Origin: Methanothrix sp.
Lineage (GTDB): Archaea; Halobacteriota; Methanosarcinia; Methanotrichales; Methanotrichaceae
Direction of reading: 5' to 3'
Length of the DNA stretch: 43,313 bases
Assembly: GCA_026394505.1 (NCBI GenBank)
Contig: JAPKYC010000137.1
Location: forward strand, 1 to 43,313
How positions within the stretch are numbered: position 1 is the stretch's first letter; each line of letters starts with the position of its first letter. Below, piece by piece: positions 26,930-37,105 of the stretch. The translations under genes and the position numbers were made by a program. The notes beneath the pieces were generated by a model. The model searched no databases and was not told where the DNA came from. It saw nothing but the letters and a program-made list of their open reading frames with translations.

Positions 26930-27163
26930 TCAAAGACGAGCTGCATAGAGCCATTCGGTACGACTTATCTCTCCTTCCTTCAAGATGATTGAAAGGAGTT
27001 CAGCACCGATTTTTTCGCCATGGTGGGGATTCGGGATGGACACATAAGCATCATCTTTTACCATATACTCATGGCCGGAACCAGGATATGGTCCTTCAAA
27101 TCCTAGCTTCCCCAGTCGCCGGATCAATTCTCTGCGCGAAACTGGAATGAGCCTATTCGACAA
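26930..27163 (-). CDS. hicA: HicA-like toxin
   Basis: PVSRRELIRRLGKLGFEGPYPGSGHEYMVKDDAYVSIPNPHHGEKIGAELLSIILKEGEIS. Confidence 0.85.
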   Translation of the reverse strand: MSNRLIPVSRRELIRRLGKLGFEGPYPGSGHEYMVKDDAYVSIPNPHHGEKIGAELLSIILKEGEISRTEWLYAARL

Positions 27164-27173
27164 TGGCGATGGG

Positions 27174-27728
<555 letters not shown>

Positions 27729-27732
<4 letters not shown>

Positions 27733-28037
27733 ACAGGGGATGAAGAAAAATAGTCAACTTTGTGGCGGAGGACCCCGTTGCAAGCAGACGATGCAGGTTT
27801 CTGTCGCGACACGTTGATCATTGCGCCTTCAATTGCAGGAATAGTGTGTCCCAGCTTGATGCCGAGGACCAGCCATTCTTCAATAACCTCGATTAACTCG
27901 GCCCTGGCCTCTTCAACGGTTTTGCCTGTGGCCCATGCACCATTTAATCCCGGAACGGATACGAAAACTGGGTCATCACTTTCGATAATCTTGTACTCTG
28001 CCCACCGGAGCGCTGCCGCAATGTATTCCGCGAACAT
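27729..28037 (-). CDS. Orphan HicB-like antitoxin with a replaced C-terminal tail
   Basis: MFAEYIAAALRWAEYKIIESDDPVFVSVPGLNGAWATGKTVEEARAELIEVIEEWLVLGIKLGHTIPAIEGAMINV; no hicA downstream. Confidence 0.75.
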
Positions 28038-28312
28038 AACATGTAATTAACATTGCTTAAGTTATTAATCACTTTCTTTTCCGCCACATCTTTGCCAACC
28101 ATCGTGATAGGCTCCAGGGCAGGCTGTTCTCCAGCCTCTTCCTCATCTCCTCTTGATCTCGTTCCTCTCTCTTCGCCCGCTTCTTCACGAAAACCACCCA
28201 TTCACATTGACAACGCCCGAGGCTTAATACCTGATGGCATTGGTCTCCAATAGCCACAATCTTTCCAAAACTTTATATTCCAAGTCAGTCTAAATATATT
28301 CGGTGTGTAAAA

Positions 28313-30319
28313 ATGATTCAACCCCCCCTAAAGCTCTTCATCTACTTGGCTGCGTTATTCTTCCTATTATCAGTCTCGCTGCCGGCATCCGGCGCTGATG
28401 CTCTCTCCCCCTCTCCTGATGCGGCTAGCCTATTCCTGAATGGCACAACTTTCCAAGATGCAGATGGCGACAGCTTCTTCTCGGCTGGCGAAATGGGCCT
28501 CGCGAATAGGACCATCCGGCTTATCCTGGGAGGAAAGGAGATCTCCAACACCACCACCAACGAATCGGGGCAGTACCTCTTCGCCAATCTCTCCCCCGGC
28601 CGGTACGTACTGAGAGCAGATCCCTTTTCCGGATGGAACCGGACCGCTCCCGGAGCCGGCCGCTATGAAGTGACGCTCTCCGACCAGCCCGGCTTTGGCC
28701 TGGACTATGGCTTTTTCTCCTCAAGCAATCTCGCCGCCTCCCTTCCCGCTCGGCAGTATCCTCTCATGCGCCCCACACGAGAAGAGGCGGGCCTTTGGGC
28801 CGGGCAGTACAATGCTTCTGCTAAGGTCTATCTCAGTCCCGATATCGCGGCAAAGATAGCTGCCGCACCTGTCGCTTCCGTCAACCTGCTGGGTCGGCTC
28901 AAGTACACACCCTCCGAGCGCGACCAGGGGCGCTGCGGCAACTGCTGGGCCTGGGCGGGAACAGGCGTGATGGAGATCGATTATGCCCGGCAGAAGGGCA
29001 CCTCTGAGCGGCTCTCCTTGCAGTACCTTGATTCCAACTACAACGGCGCCTGTTGCGGCGGCTGGCTGACCGGCCTGGCCAGCTTTTACAGGGCCAAGGG
29101 CATAATGGTCCCCTGGTCCAACGCCAACGCCTATTATCGGGATGGAAGCACAGGCTGCGGTGCATGCTCGCCGGTCTCCGCCTCATCCATCTCCACCGAT
29201 CCCCATTATGATCTGACGACCATCTCCACCAGCACCGTTCCCTCGCACGGACTGGCCAAAGAGACGGCCATCTCCAACATCAAGAACGTCTTGTTGCAGG
29301 GCAAAGCCATCTGGTTTGCCTACTATTTGCCAGATAGCAGTGCCTGGAGCAACTTCTTCAGCTTCTGGAGCGCACAGCCGGAGACCGCCGTATGGCAGCC
29401 GGACTATGCCTGCGGCCGGTCGTATAACTATCAGAGCGGAGGCGGGCATGCCGTTCTTTGCGTGGGCTATGATGATACCAATCCCAATAACCGCTACTGG
29501 ATCATGCTCAATAGCTGGGGAACGACTGCAGGGCGACCGGCCGGCCTCTTCCGGGTGAACATGGACATGAACTACGATTGCTCCTGCACTGGCCTTGGAT
29601 ATGTCTTCTACTGGATGACTCTGGATATGAGCTACCAGGGAATCAAAAACAATCCCCCGCAAAAGCCTGCCAAGCCCCAAGGTACTGCTGCCGGCATTGT
29701 GCAGAGATCTTACAGTTACACCGCCTCGGCGATTGATCCGGATGGCGATGATGTCCAGCTTACCTTCGACTGGGGAGACGCAAGCACATCGGTGACAAAA
29801 TTCGCGAAATTTGCGGAGAAGATCAGCTTATCTCACGCTTGGCAGAAGACAGGTACATACTATGTGCGGGCTAAGGCCACAGACAGCAAGGGTGGTCAGT
29901 CCGCCTGGTCAACATCTCTTGCGGTCAAGATAACAGCCAATACCCCCCCTAAAAACCCCTCCGCTCCCGTGGGTGTCGCATCCGGCTATGTGGGCAAGTC
30001 CTATTCCTTCAAAGGCTATACCACGGATCTCAACAAAGACCAGATCTTCTATACCTTCGACTGGGGTGACGGCAGTACCTCCCAAACCGACCTGGTAAAT
30101 TCGGGAACTTCGGTGCGCGTTTCGCATACCTGGAGCTTGGCTGGAACCTATCTGGTCCGGGTCATGGCCACAGACAGCAATGAAGCTGCATCTCTCTGGT
30201 CCACCAGCAAAACGGTGAAAATTTATAATGCATCCCGCCGCTCATTGGCCAGTCTTTCTCTAGCGGCAAAAACAGAAAAAGCGGGACAGGGCAAAAAGAC
30301 CTGCCCCTGTTCGAAATAA
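28313..30319 (+). CDS. Secreted papain-family (C1A) cysteine protease with SdrD B-like N-terminal and two PKD-like C-terminal domains
   Basis: Signal peptide; NGTTFQDADGDSFFSAGEMGLANRTIRLIL; DQGRCGNCWAWAGTGVMEIDYA; GGGHAVLCVGYDD...YWIMLNSWG; two YTxSAIDPDGDDVQLTFDWGD-type repeats. Confidence 0.88.
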   Translation: MIQPPLKLFIYLAALFFLLSVSLPASGADALSPSPDAASLFLNGTTFQDADGDSFFSAGEMGLANRTIRLILGGKEISNTTTNESGQYLFANLSPGRYVLRADPFSGWNRTAPGAGRYEVTLSDQPGFGLDYGFFSSSNLAASLPARQYPLMRPTREEAGLWAGQYNASAKVYLSPDIAAKIAAAPVASVNLLGRLKYTPSERDQGRCGNCWAWAGTGVMEIDYARQKGTSERLSLQYLDSNYNGACCGGWLTGLASFYRAKGIMVPWSNANAYYRDGSTGCGACSPVSASSISTDPHYDLTTISTSTVPSHGLAKETAISNIKNVLLQGKAIWFAYYLPDSSAWSNFFSFWSAQPETAVWQPDYACGRSYNYQSGGGHAVLCVGYDDTNPNNRYWIMLNSWGTTAGRPAGLFRVNMDMNYDCSCTGLGYVFYWMTLDMSYQGIKNNPPQKPAKPQGTAAGIVQRSYSYTASAIDPDGDDVQLTFDWGDASTSVTKFAKFAEKISLSHAWQKTGTYYVRAKATDSKGGQSAWSTSLAVKITANTPPKNPSAPVGVASGYVGKSYSFKGYTTDLNKDQIFYTFDWGDGSTSQTDLVNSGTSVRVSHTWSLAGTYLVRVMATDSNEAASLWSTSKTVKIYNASRRSLASLSLAAKTEKAGQGKKTCPCSK

Positions 30320-30394
30320 TCGGGTGGCAGCAATAAAAGCGAGTAAGAAAATTGATGGATTCTTCTCCCTCATTTTCCGGTATTTTTTTTGCAA

Positions 30395-31645
30395 TTAAGA
30401 CGGCGTGCAAGCGTTTCTTTCCAGATTCTTTACCAGTGCCTCCGCCCTCCTTCCTACCAGGGCTGGGTCCACCGGAACGCGGGCCACGCCAGTCTCTATG
30501 GCGGCGCGAGCCACGGCTTCGGCTACAGCGGGAACGACCCTTCTGTCCAGAGGCGAGGGAATGATGCACTCCTCGGATACGCTCTCCACCAGGCCGGCAA
30601 TGGCCCGCGAAGCTGCGATCTTCATGGCCTCATTGATGTCGGAGGCCCGCACATCCAGGGCCCCGCGAAAGATCCCAGGGAAGCCCAGCACATTATTGAC
30701 CTGATTGGGAAAATCGGATCGTCCGGTGGCCACCACTTGCGCCCCTGCCTGCAAGGCCAGATCGGGCATGATCTCGGGCACGGGATTGGCCATGGCAAAG
30801 ACTATAGCATCCGCGGCCATGCTCTTTACCATCGCTGGAGTTACAATGCCCGCCACCGAAAGGCCCAGAAATACGTCCGCTCCTTCAATGGCATCGGCTA
30901 AAGTGCCTGTAATATTGCGAGGGTTGGTCATTTTTGCGATCTGCATTTTGGCAGAGTTGAGGTCGGGCCTGCCGGTGTGGATCACTCCCCGGCTGTCGCA
31001 GAGTATGACGTCCTTTACCCCGAAGCTGTAGAGAAATTTGGTAACGGCTATGCCCGCTGCTCCCGCCCCGCTCACGGCCACGCGCACCTGGGCAAAGCTC
31101 TTGCCCACCACTTTCAGGGCATTGATGAGTGCAGCCAGGGCGACCACGGCTGTGCCGTGCTGGTCATCGTGAAAAACGGGTATATTCAGGATCTTCTTGA
31201 GCCGCTCCTCTATCTCAAAGCAGCGAGGTGCGCTTATGTCCTCCAGATTAATTCCGCCAAAGACCGGCTCTATTCTGGCAACTGTATCCACAATGATCGA
31301 TGGATCCTTGCTGGTTATGGCTATGGGAAAGGCATCTATGCCTGCGAAGTTCTTGAACAAAATGGCCTTTCCCTCCATGACCGGGATGGAAGCCAAGGGA
31401 CCAATATCGCCCAGGCCCAGTACGGCAGTCCCGTCCGTTACCACGGCCACGATATTGCCCTTGGCGGTGTACTCATAAACGTCGTTTGGATTCTTCTCTA
31501 TCTCGCGACAGGGTTCAGCCACGCCCGGAGTGTAAGCTAAGGAGAGGTCACGCACGGTAGCGCAAGGGACCTTGCTGTGTACGGCAATCTTGCCCCTGGC
31601 ATCTTTATGAAACGCTAATGCATCATCTCTTAGAGACATAAACAA
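30395..31645 (-). CDS. NAD(P)-dependent malic enzyme
   Basis: [86 protein letters not shown]. Confidence 0.93.
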   Translation of the reverse strand: MFMSLRDDALAFHKDARGKIAVHSKVPCATVRDLSLAYTPGVAEPCREIEKNPNDVYEYTAKGNIVAVVTDGTAVLGLGDIGPLASIPVMEGKAILFKNFAGIDAFPIAITSKDPSIIVDTVARIEPVFGGINLEDISAPRCFEIEERLKKILNIPVFHDDQHGTAVVALAALINALKVVGKSFAQVRVAVSGAGAAGIAVTKFLYSFGVKDVILCDSRGVIHTGRPDLNSAKMQIAKMTNPRNITGTLADAIEGADVFLGLSVAGIVTPAMVKSMAADAIVFAMANPVPEIMPDLALQAGAQVVATGRSDFPNQVNNVLGFPGIFRGALDVRASDINEAMKIAASRAIAGLVESVSEECIIPSPLDRRVVPAVAEAVARAAIETGVARVPVDPALVGRRAEALVKNLERNACTPS

Positions 31646-31721
31646 CTCCTGTTTTTAGGGTCCTGCGGCAACAAGGAGGAGCAACAGATATAAAGCATGG
31701 GTCAGACGGAGAATTGCAAGG

Positions 31722-31871
31722 GCCGGGGTGGCAGAGCGGACAATTTCTGCGGCTTTTGGGCCGCGGGAGTTCATACGCGGCAGGCTCGAGACCTGTTGTC
31801 CCTTCCAGGGACGCTTGGGTTCAAAATGGCGGGGGCGCGATAGCTCTCTCAGGAAAATCCCAACCCCGGCG
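31722..31871 (+). tRNA. tRNA-Ser(CGA) interrupted by two insertions (about 28 nt at the D-stem/anticodon-stem junction, about 32 nt in the T-loop)
   Basis: Acceptor GCCGGGG(31722-31728)/CCCCGGC(31864-31870) with G73; D-stem GCAG/CTGC; anticodon arm GCAGG-CTCGAGA-CCTGT (anticodon CGA); variable arm GTCCC-TTCCA-GGGAC; T-stem TTGGG/CCCAA with T-loop TTCAAAT split by an insertion. Confidence 0.75.
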
Positions 31872-31905
31872 CTATTTAATTATATTAAAAAAAGGCGATA
31901 AAATT

Positions 31906-32055
31906 ATGGCTAGATTTCCAGAAGCAGAAAAGAGAATCTTGAATCTCAAGATATGCATGAACTGCAACGCACGAAATCCCGTAAGAGCGACTCGCTGCCG
32001 CAAGTGCGGTTATAAAGGACTGAGGATGAAGTCCAAGGAAAACAAGACCGCTTAA
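31906..32055 (+). CDS. rpl40e: Ribosomal protein eL40
   Basis: [49 protein letters not shown] (49 aa, four Cys). The track start at 31714 runs through the tRNA and is wrong. Confidence 0.95.
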   Translation: MARFPEAEKRILNLKICMNCNARNPVRATRCRKCGYKGLRMKSKENKTA

Positions 32056-32814
32056 ATGATGTTTGAGAGGGGCAGAGTCGAGCTGCTGCTGGCCGCCGCA
32101 GTAGCCGAGCATGGCGCCGGACATCTCACTTTGATTGATCCGGATTCCCAGAGCCCGAGCGAGGCCGGCACAATGGCCCTGGCAGCGGCCAAAGGCGGCA
32201 CCGATGCCATCATGGTAGGCGGCTCGGTAGGGGCGGCAGGAATTCTTCTTCATGAGACGGTGCGAGAGATCAAGGAGATGACCGATCTGCCGGTAATTCT
32301 CTTTCCCAGCAGCGTGGCAGGCCTATGTGAAAATGCCGATGCCGTCTTTTTTATGAGCCTTTTAAATTCGCGCTCCCCAGCTTACATCGTGGAAAACCAG
32401 GCGCTTGGTGCTCCGTTGATCCTGCGCTACGGACTGGAGCCCATACCCATGGCTTATATCATCATTGAGCCGGGCGGCACAGTGGGATTTGTGGGCGATG
32501 CCCGCCTCATACCGCGAAGAAAGCCGGAGCTGGCTGCCGCCTATGCCCTGTCTGCCAGGTTCATGGGCATGAGGCTGGTATACCTTGAGGCGGGCTCAGG
32601 TGCAGACTCTCCTGTGCCCGCCGGCATGGTGGCCCTGGTCAAGAAAATTTTGGGAGACGTCCTGCTCATAGTAGGCGGCGGGATTCGCAGCGGCGGAGCA
32701 GCGGCAGAGCTGGTGAATGCTGGCGCAGACCTGATTGTCACTGGAACTGGTGTAGAGAAGAGCCGAGATGTCACCTCTTTTGTCTCCGAGCTGACAAACT
32801 CCATTAGAAGGTAG
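32056..32814 (+). CDS. Geranylgeranylglyceryl phosphate synthase (PcrB-like)
   Basis: HLTLIDPDSQ...GGTDAIMVGGSVG...VILFPSS...YIIIEPGGTVGFVGDARLIPR...LLIVGGGIRSGGAAAELVNAGADLIVTGTGVE. Confidence 0.93.
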   Translation: MMFERGRVELLLAAAVAEHGAGHLTLIDPDSQSPSEAGTMALAAAKGGTDAIMVGGSVGAAGILLHETVREIKEMTDLPVILFPSSVAGLCENADAVFFMSLLNSRSPAYIVENQALGAPLILRYGLEPIPMAYIIIEPGGTVGFVGDARLIPRRKPELAAAYALSARFMGMRLVYLEAGSGADSPVPAGMVALVKKILGDVLLIVGGGIRSGGAAAELVNAGADLIVTGTGVEKSRDVTSFVSELTNSIRR

Positions 32815-32820
32815 TTATTC

Positions 32821-33966
32821 GTGCCTTCCCCCATGCAGATCTTTCTAGGCCGGCATAATCTGGACGGTTTTCTCTTTGTCGGAGACAGCATCTGCGACGG
32901 CGACATGTATTACCTCACTCACTTCCTGGCAGGCGACAGATTCGCCCTTCTCGCCCAGGAGAAAACCACACTGCTCGTCTCTTCCATGGAGACGGGCCGG
33001 GCCGGGAAAGAGTCAATCGCGGATGAGTGTCTGAGCACTTCCCAATACCAGATTATGGATAAGCTGAAGAGATGCGAAAAGCCGGAAGACGCATATTGTC
33101 GGGTGCTGGTGGAGTTTTTGCAGGATCACGGCATAAGGCGCCTGGGCGTGCCTTTTCGCTTTCCGGCCGGTTTTTACCAGCCTCTTCTCCAGGATTTTGA
33201 GATCTACGTTCTGGAGAGCCCCGCCTCACGCTGCCGGGAGATAAAGAGACAAGAGGAGCTGGATGCCATCGCCGGCACACAGAGGGCCTGCGAGAGGGCC
33301 ATGCGCCGGGCTGTGCTTCTAATCGGCAGCTCAAAGCCCTGCGGGGAATTGCTCTATCGGGAGGGGCAGCCTCTTACCTCGGAAAAGGTGCGCGGTGCAA
33401 TTGAGGTATCTCTGCTGGAGGACGGATGCGAGGCTATGGATACCATCGTTGCCGGCGGCCCACAGGCTGCGGATCCTCATGCGCGAGGCACAGGGCCACT
33501 GGCTGCCAATGCCCCCATTGTCATCGATATCTTTCCGCGCAGCAAGAGCAGCCGCTACTTTGCCGATATGACGCGCACCGTTCTTAAGGGCGAAGCCTTG
33601 CCTGAGGTAAAAGAAATCTACGAGGCGGTGCGTCTGGCGCAGGCAGCGGGGCTTCTGGCCATCCGGGCGGGCGTTTTTGGCAAGGAGGTTCATTCTCGGG
33701 TCACACAGGTCTTCCAGGATCAGGGATACCCGGAGAGGGAGGGCCGCGGCTTTACCCATTCCACCGGGCACGGCGTGGGCCTGGATGTGCATGAAAAACC
33801 TCTCCTCAGCGAGATTGGTGAGGCTTTAGAGGTCAATCACGTGGTAACTGTGGAGCCGGGGCTGTACTATCCCAATATCGGAGGCGTGCGTCTGGAGGAC
33901 CTGGTAGTTGTGAAGAAAAACGGCTCTGAGAACCTCACTCATTTCGAGAGGCAGCTCGTGCTTTAG
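32821..33966 (+). CDS. M24-family Xaa-Pro peptidase-like protein
   Basis: GTG start; FTHSTGHGVGLDVHEKPLLSEIGEALEVNHVVTVEPGLYYPNIGGVRLEDLVVV. Confidence 0.9.
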   Translation: MPSPMQIFLGRHNLDGFLFVGDSICDGDMYYLTHFLAGDRFALLAQEKTTLLVSSMETGRAGKESIADECLSTSQYQIMDKLKRCEKPEDAYCRVLVEFLQDHGIRRLGVPFRFPAGFYQPLLQDFEIYVLESPASRCREIKRQEELDAIAGTQRACERAMRRAVLLIGSSKPCGELLYREGQPLTSEKVRGAIEVSLLEDGCEAMDTIVAGGPQAADPHARGTGPLAANAPIVIDIFPRSKSSRYFADMTRTVLKGEALPEVKEIYEAVRLAQAAGLLAIRAGVFGKEVHSRVTQVFQDQGYPEREGRGFTHSTGHGVGLDVHEKPLLSEIGEALEVNHVVTVEPGLYYPNIGGVRLEDLVVVKKNGSENLTHFERQLVL

Positions 33967-33975
33967 GTGTTATCA

Positions 33976-34857
33976 ATGGAAGCGGAAATTTTAGAGAAGT
34001 ACAGACGGGCAGGGCAAATCCTGGCCGAGGTGCTGGCCGAGGCACGGCCGCGGGTTGTTGTGGACGCGTCCTTGCTTGATGTGGCTAATTTCGTGGAGGA
34101 TGCGATCAGATCACGGGGCGCACAGCCCGCCTTTCCCTGCAACATTTCTCTGGATAGGAACGCGGCTCATTATACGCCAACGCCTAATGATGCCACTCGT
34201 TTTGCCGAGAATATGGCGAAGCTGGATGTGGGTGTGCACGTGGACGGCTATATTGCCGATGCCGCCATCACCGTTGACCTGAGCGGCCATGAAAGCCTGG
34301 TCGAGGCCTCCCGGGCCGCTTTAGAGGCGGCTTTAGAGATAATAAGGCCGGGCGCTGACACGGCCCAGATCGGCAAGGTTATAGAAGAGACCATAACCGG
34401 CTACGGCTATCGGCCGGTATATAACTTGACAGGCCACGGCCTGTCCCGATATCTGGCCCATGACGAGCCCTCTGTGCCCAACCGGGCTATGGAGAAGGGC
34501 ACCATCTTGAAGGATGGAGATGTTATAGCCATTGAGCCCTTTGCCACCAACGGCTCGGGCAGGATCAGCGAGGCGCCCATTAACGAGATCTACGGCTTTT
34601 CCGTCTCCCGGCCGGTGCGACTTCCTGCGGCTCGAGCGCTCTTAAAGGAGATCAGAGAGAGCTACAAAACGCTTCCCTTTGCCCGGCGCTGGCTCAAAGG
34701 CGAAAGAGCGGAATATGCGCTCATGCAGCTCCTAAGAAGCGAAGCCGTGCATAGATATCCTGTGCTCTGGGAGGTAGAAGGGGCCCTGGTCTCCCAGGCC
34801 GAGCACACCGTTGTGGTTCTCGATAAGGGATGCGAGGTAATAACCAGATCAAGCTAG
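33976..34857 (+). CDS. map: Methionine aminopeptidase (archaeal type)
   Basis: LDVGVHVDGYIADAAITVDLSGH...YNLTGHGLSRYLAHDEPSVPN...GDVIAIEPFATNGSG. Confidence 0.93.
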   Translation: MEAEILEKYRRAGQILAEVLAEARPRVVVDASLLDVANFVEDAIRSRGAQPAFPCNISLDRNAAHYTPTPNDATRFAENMAKLDVGVHVDGYIADAAITVDLSGHESLVEASRAALEAALEIIRPGADTAQIGKVIEETITGYGYRPVYNLTGHGLSRYLAHDEPSVPNRAMEKGTILKDGDVIAIEPFATNGSGRISEAPINEIYGFSVSRPVRLPAARALLKEIRESYKTLPFARRWLKGERAEYALMQLLRSEAVHRYPVLWEVEGALVSQAEHTVVVLDKGCEVITRSS

Positions 34858-35453
34858 TCGGCCCCGCCTGTATCCAAAGATCCATCATCCTCTTTGTAGC
34901 TATCGTCGCCCAGCATGGCTGCCGATATGGCATCAATTCCGTCCATAAGCTCTGCCGTCATGCAGTAAGGTATGTCGCCAATCTCCGGAAGGCTCTCTCC
35001 GCCTATAACTCTGGCCCCTACCTGGCTGAGCAGATCGAATGCATCATCCAGGTTCTCCTTCTGCTCGGCAGCAATCGCCTTTGCCACCATCTCTTCCAGG
35101 GGGCTTATGCGATCAAATATTCCTATGATATAGCGCTGGCTGGAGACGAATACTGCGGCAAGAGAGGTCTTGAGGGATTCGAGCATCAAATCGGCATCTT
35201 CTCCCATGGATTCGTTCTCGGCAAAGACAATCGACCTGATGGCCATGATCTCGGCTAGGGCCGCTTCGGGAGCTATAACGGTGTGCTCGCATCGGGCTAT
35301 CACCTTGAGACAGGCCAGCACCACGTCATCCATGATGTAGATGAAGACGGCACCCGAGTTCTTATCATCCTCCTCGGTAAGCTTGAAGTTGCTGTCCTTG
35401 ACCTTATTCATCCAGTTGAGCCATCGCTTCTCGGTGTAGAATTCTTCTTTCAT
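34854..35453 (-). CDS. DUF2150-like archaeal protein
   Basis: MKEEFYTEKRWLNWMNKVKDSNFKLTEEDDKNSGAVFIYIMDDVVLACLKVIA... Confidence 0.7.
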   Translation of the reverse strand: MKEEFYTEKRWLNWMNKVKDSNFKLTEEDDKNSGAVFIYIMDDVVLACLKVIARCEHTVIAPEAALAEIMAIRSIVFAENESMGEDADLMLESLKTSLAAVFVSSQRYIIGIFDRISPLEEMVAKAIAAEQKENLDDAFDLLSQVGARVIGGESLPEIGDIPYCMTAELMDGIDAISAAMLGDDSYKEDDGSLDTGGAD

Positions 35454-35481
35454 TTTACAACTCATCCTTCTTTTTAGCTGT

Positions 35482-35985
35482 TTACCGGTATGTATCCACC
35501 AGGGCCACTCTTTCTATGACCAGATCTTCTATCCTTTCCTCGCCCACTGCTCCTAGCTCCTCGGAAGTGATATTAAAAGCCTCTTTTACGGCCTTTGCAC
35601 AAAACGAACAGCCCTGTCCGTCCAGCTCTATGATCCGGGATAGCTCCGAGGCGTCCGGCCAGCTGCACCCGGAGCCGACGAGGACAAGTGCCATTCGCTC
35701 TGTACGATCCGATATTCTCATGAAAAGTGCTCTTTCAATTTGCCTCTCTCCGGAGGCATAACGCATGATCTCCATTCCTGCATCTTTAGCGATGTTTCTC
35801 GCTTCGGAAAAAGCTGCCAGCGCCTTCTTTGCGGCAAAGCGGATATGTCTCTCGCTGACGATCTTATCTGCGTCCAGGGCCTGCACTATGCAGCCATGAC
35901 GGGATTGCAGATCCTTAATCGCGGATATAAGCCGCCCTCTGTCTTGGATAATGGGCTTTCCGAAGAGCAGGCGAATCTCATTCAT
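35482..35985 (-). CDS. cgi121: KEOPS complex subunit Cgi121
   Basis: VQALDADKIVSERHIRFAAKKALAAFSEARNIAKDAGMEIMRYASGERQIERALFMRI; typical Cgi121 GERQI motif. Confidence 0.85.
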   Translation of the reverse strand: MNEIRLLFGKPIIQDRGRLISAIKDLQSRHGCIVQALDADKIVSERHIRFAAKKALAAFSEARNIAKDAGMEIMRYASGERQIERALFMRISDRTERMALVLVGSGCSWPDASELSRIIELDGQGCSFCAKAVKEAFNITSEELGAVGEERIEDLVIERVALVDTYR

Positions 35986-36151
35986 CTGTTTCCGATCTGA
36001 TGAGGAAGCTTAAAAGCTTGCGGTCTTGCCTGCCGATATAATTAAAATTAAATATCAGGCTGATAGAAGTCTCTAATGAAGTTCTGCAAAGATGCATAAA
36101 ATCTAAGAGGGGGCAGGTTCACTGCCCTAAAGTCACGAATTTTAGAGCGAA

Positions 36152-37012
36152 TCAAACCAGGCCGGCACGCTGCAGCCTTAGTAGATCGACGGTGTTCAGC
36201 TTTTCGCCCTGCCTGAAGTGAGTAAGGATATCTTCGGCCTCGCGCTTGGCAACCTCTTTGGCGCGATCTTCCTTTATGTCCCGGTTCTTCTTCTTCAAGC
36301 CCACGATGACCTTTTCGAAGTCGCGAACCTCTCGCTGGGTGCGGATGAACTCTTTGTGTTGCTCATCGGCGGCCTCCTGGGCCTTCACGAACTCCTTGTG
36401 AGCGGCATCGGCTTCGGCACGAGTCTGATCGGCTTCTTTGAAGGTGCCTATCATTTGATCGTGGTATTCCTGGGCCAGTTCCGCGAACCTGGTAACTTGA
36501 TCGTGGTGACCGGAAGCCTGATCTCTCATGGCTTGCGCTTCATCGAGAAGCTTCCTCAGCTCTTCGTTCTTCTCAAGCTGCTCTTTTCTGCCCTTGAACT
36601 CTGCATGCAAGGCGGCGATCTTATCGACCAGTTGCTTCTCCTTATCCGGGCTTAAAACCTCAGTCTGCTGCCGAAATTCCAGATGATCGATCTCGCGGCG
36701 CAGATCCCTTATGGAACGCTCACCGGTGAGGTTGTACTTCTTGCGGATATCGTCAATCCTTGCATAGAGCTGATTGGTATTCTCGTTGTACTCATCCCTT
36801 TCCTTCTTGGACTGTGCCACATTCTTGTTATTCTCATCCCGCAGCTTCTTGAGATCCTGGGCCCCATCGATCAGCTCTTTGGTGGCCTTGTTCAGCTCAT
36901 TTCGCTTGGCGGCCCACTTGCTCGCTTCAGCATTCAGTTGGCTTCTTCTATCCTTGAAGGCAAGGGACTCCTGTCTGAGTTTGCCTCTCTTATCTTCCAG
37001 TTCTGCCAGCAT
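36152..37012 (-). CDS. Archaeal coiled-coil protein, COG1340-like
   Basis: Long charged coiled coil; ATG at 37012 preceded by AGGAGGA is better supported than the track start at 37060. Confidence 0.8.
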   Translation of the reverse strand: MLAELEDKRGKLRQESLAFKDRRSQLNAEASKWAAKRNELNKATKELIDGAQDLKKLRDENNKNVAQSKKERDEYNENTNQLYARIDDIRKKYNLTGERSIRDLRREIDHLEFRQQTEVLSPDKEKQLVDKIAALHAEFKGRKEQLEKNEELRKLLDEAQAMRDQASGHHDQVTRFAELAQEYHDQMIGTFKEADQTRAEADAAHKEFVKAQEAADEQHKEFIRTQREVRDFEKVIVGLKKKNRDIKEDRAKEVAKREAEDILTHFRQGEKLNTVDLLRLQRAGLV

Positions 37013-37065
37013 CCCCCGTTTGTCCTCCTGTTCCAGCCCGCGGCTGGGGTTTGGTCCCACAGCGG

Positions 37066-37105
37066 AACCAAAAAACCCGGGAATCCTTCGCCTGGGTGGC
37101 GAAGG
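37066..37105 (-). promoter_or_regulatory. Leader hairpin plus U-run upstream of the coiled-coil gene
   Basis: On the minus strand CCTTCGCC-ACCCA-GGCGAAGG (37085-37105) followed by ATTCCCGGGTTTTTTGG, 50-90 nt before the likely start codon. Confidence 0.4.

Noticed and set aside
30389-31540. + strand ORFs (99-187 aa) opposite malic enzyme
   Set aside because: Antisense to a strongly conserved enzyme, no independent motif or RBS seen.
31714-31905. N-terminal extension of the eL40 ORF in the supplied track
   Set aside because: This part is the tRNA-Ser gene; eL40 begins at the ATG at 31906.
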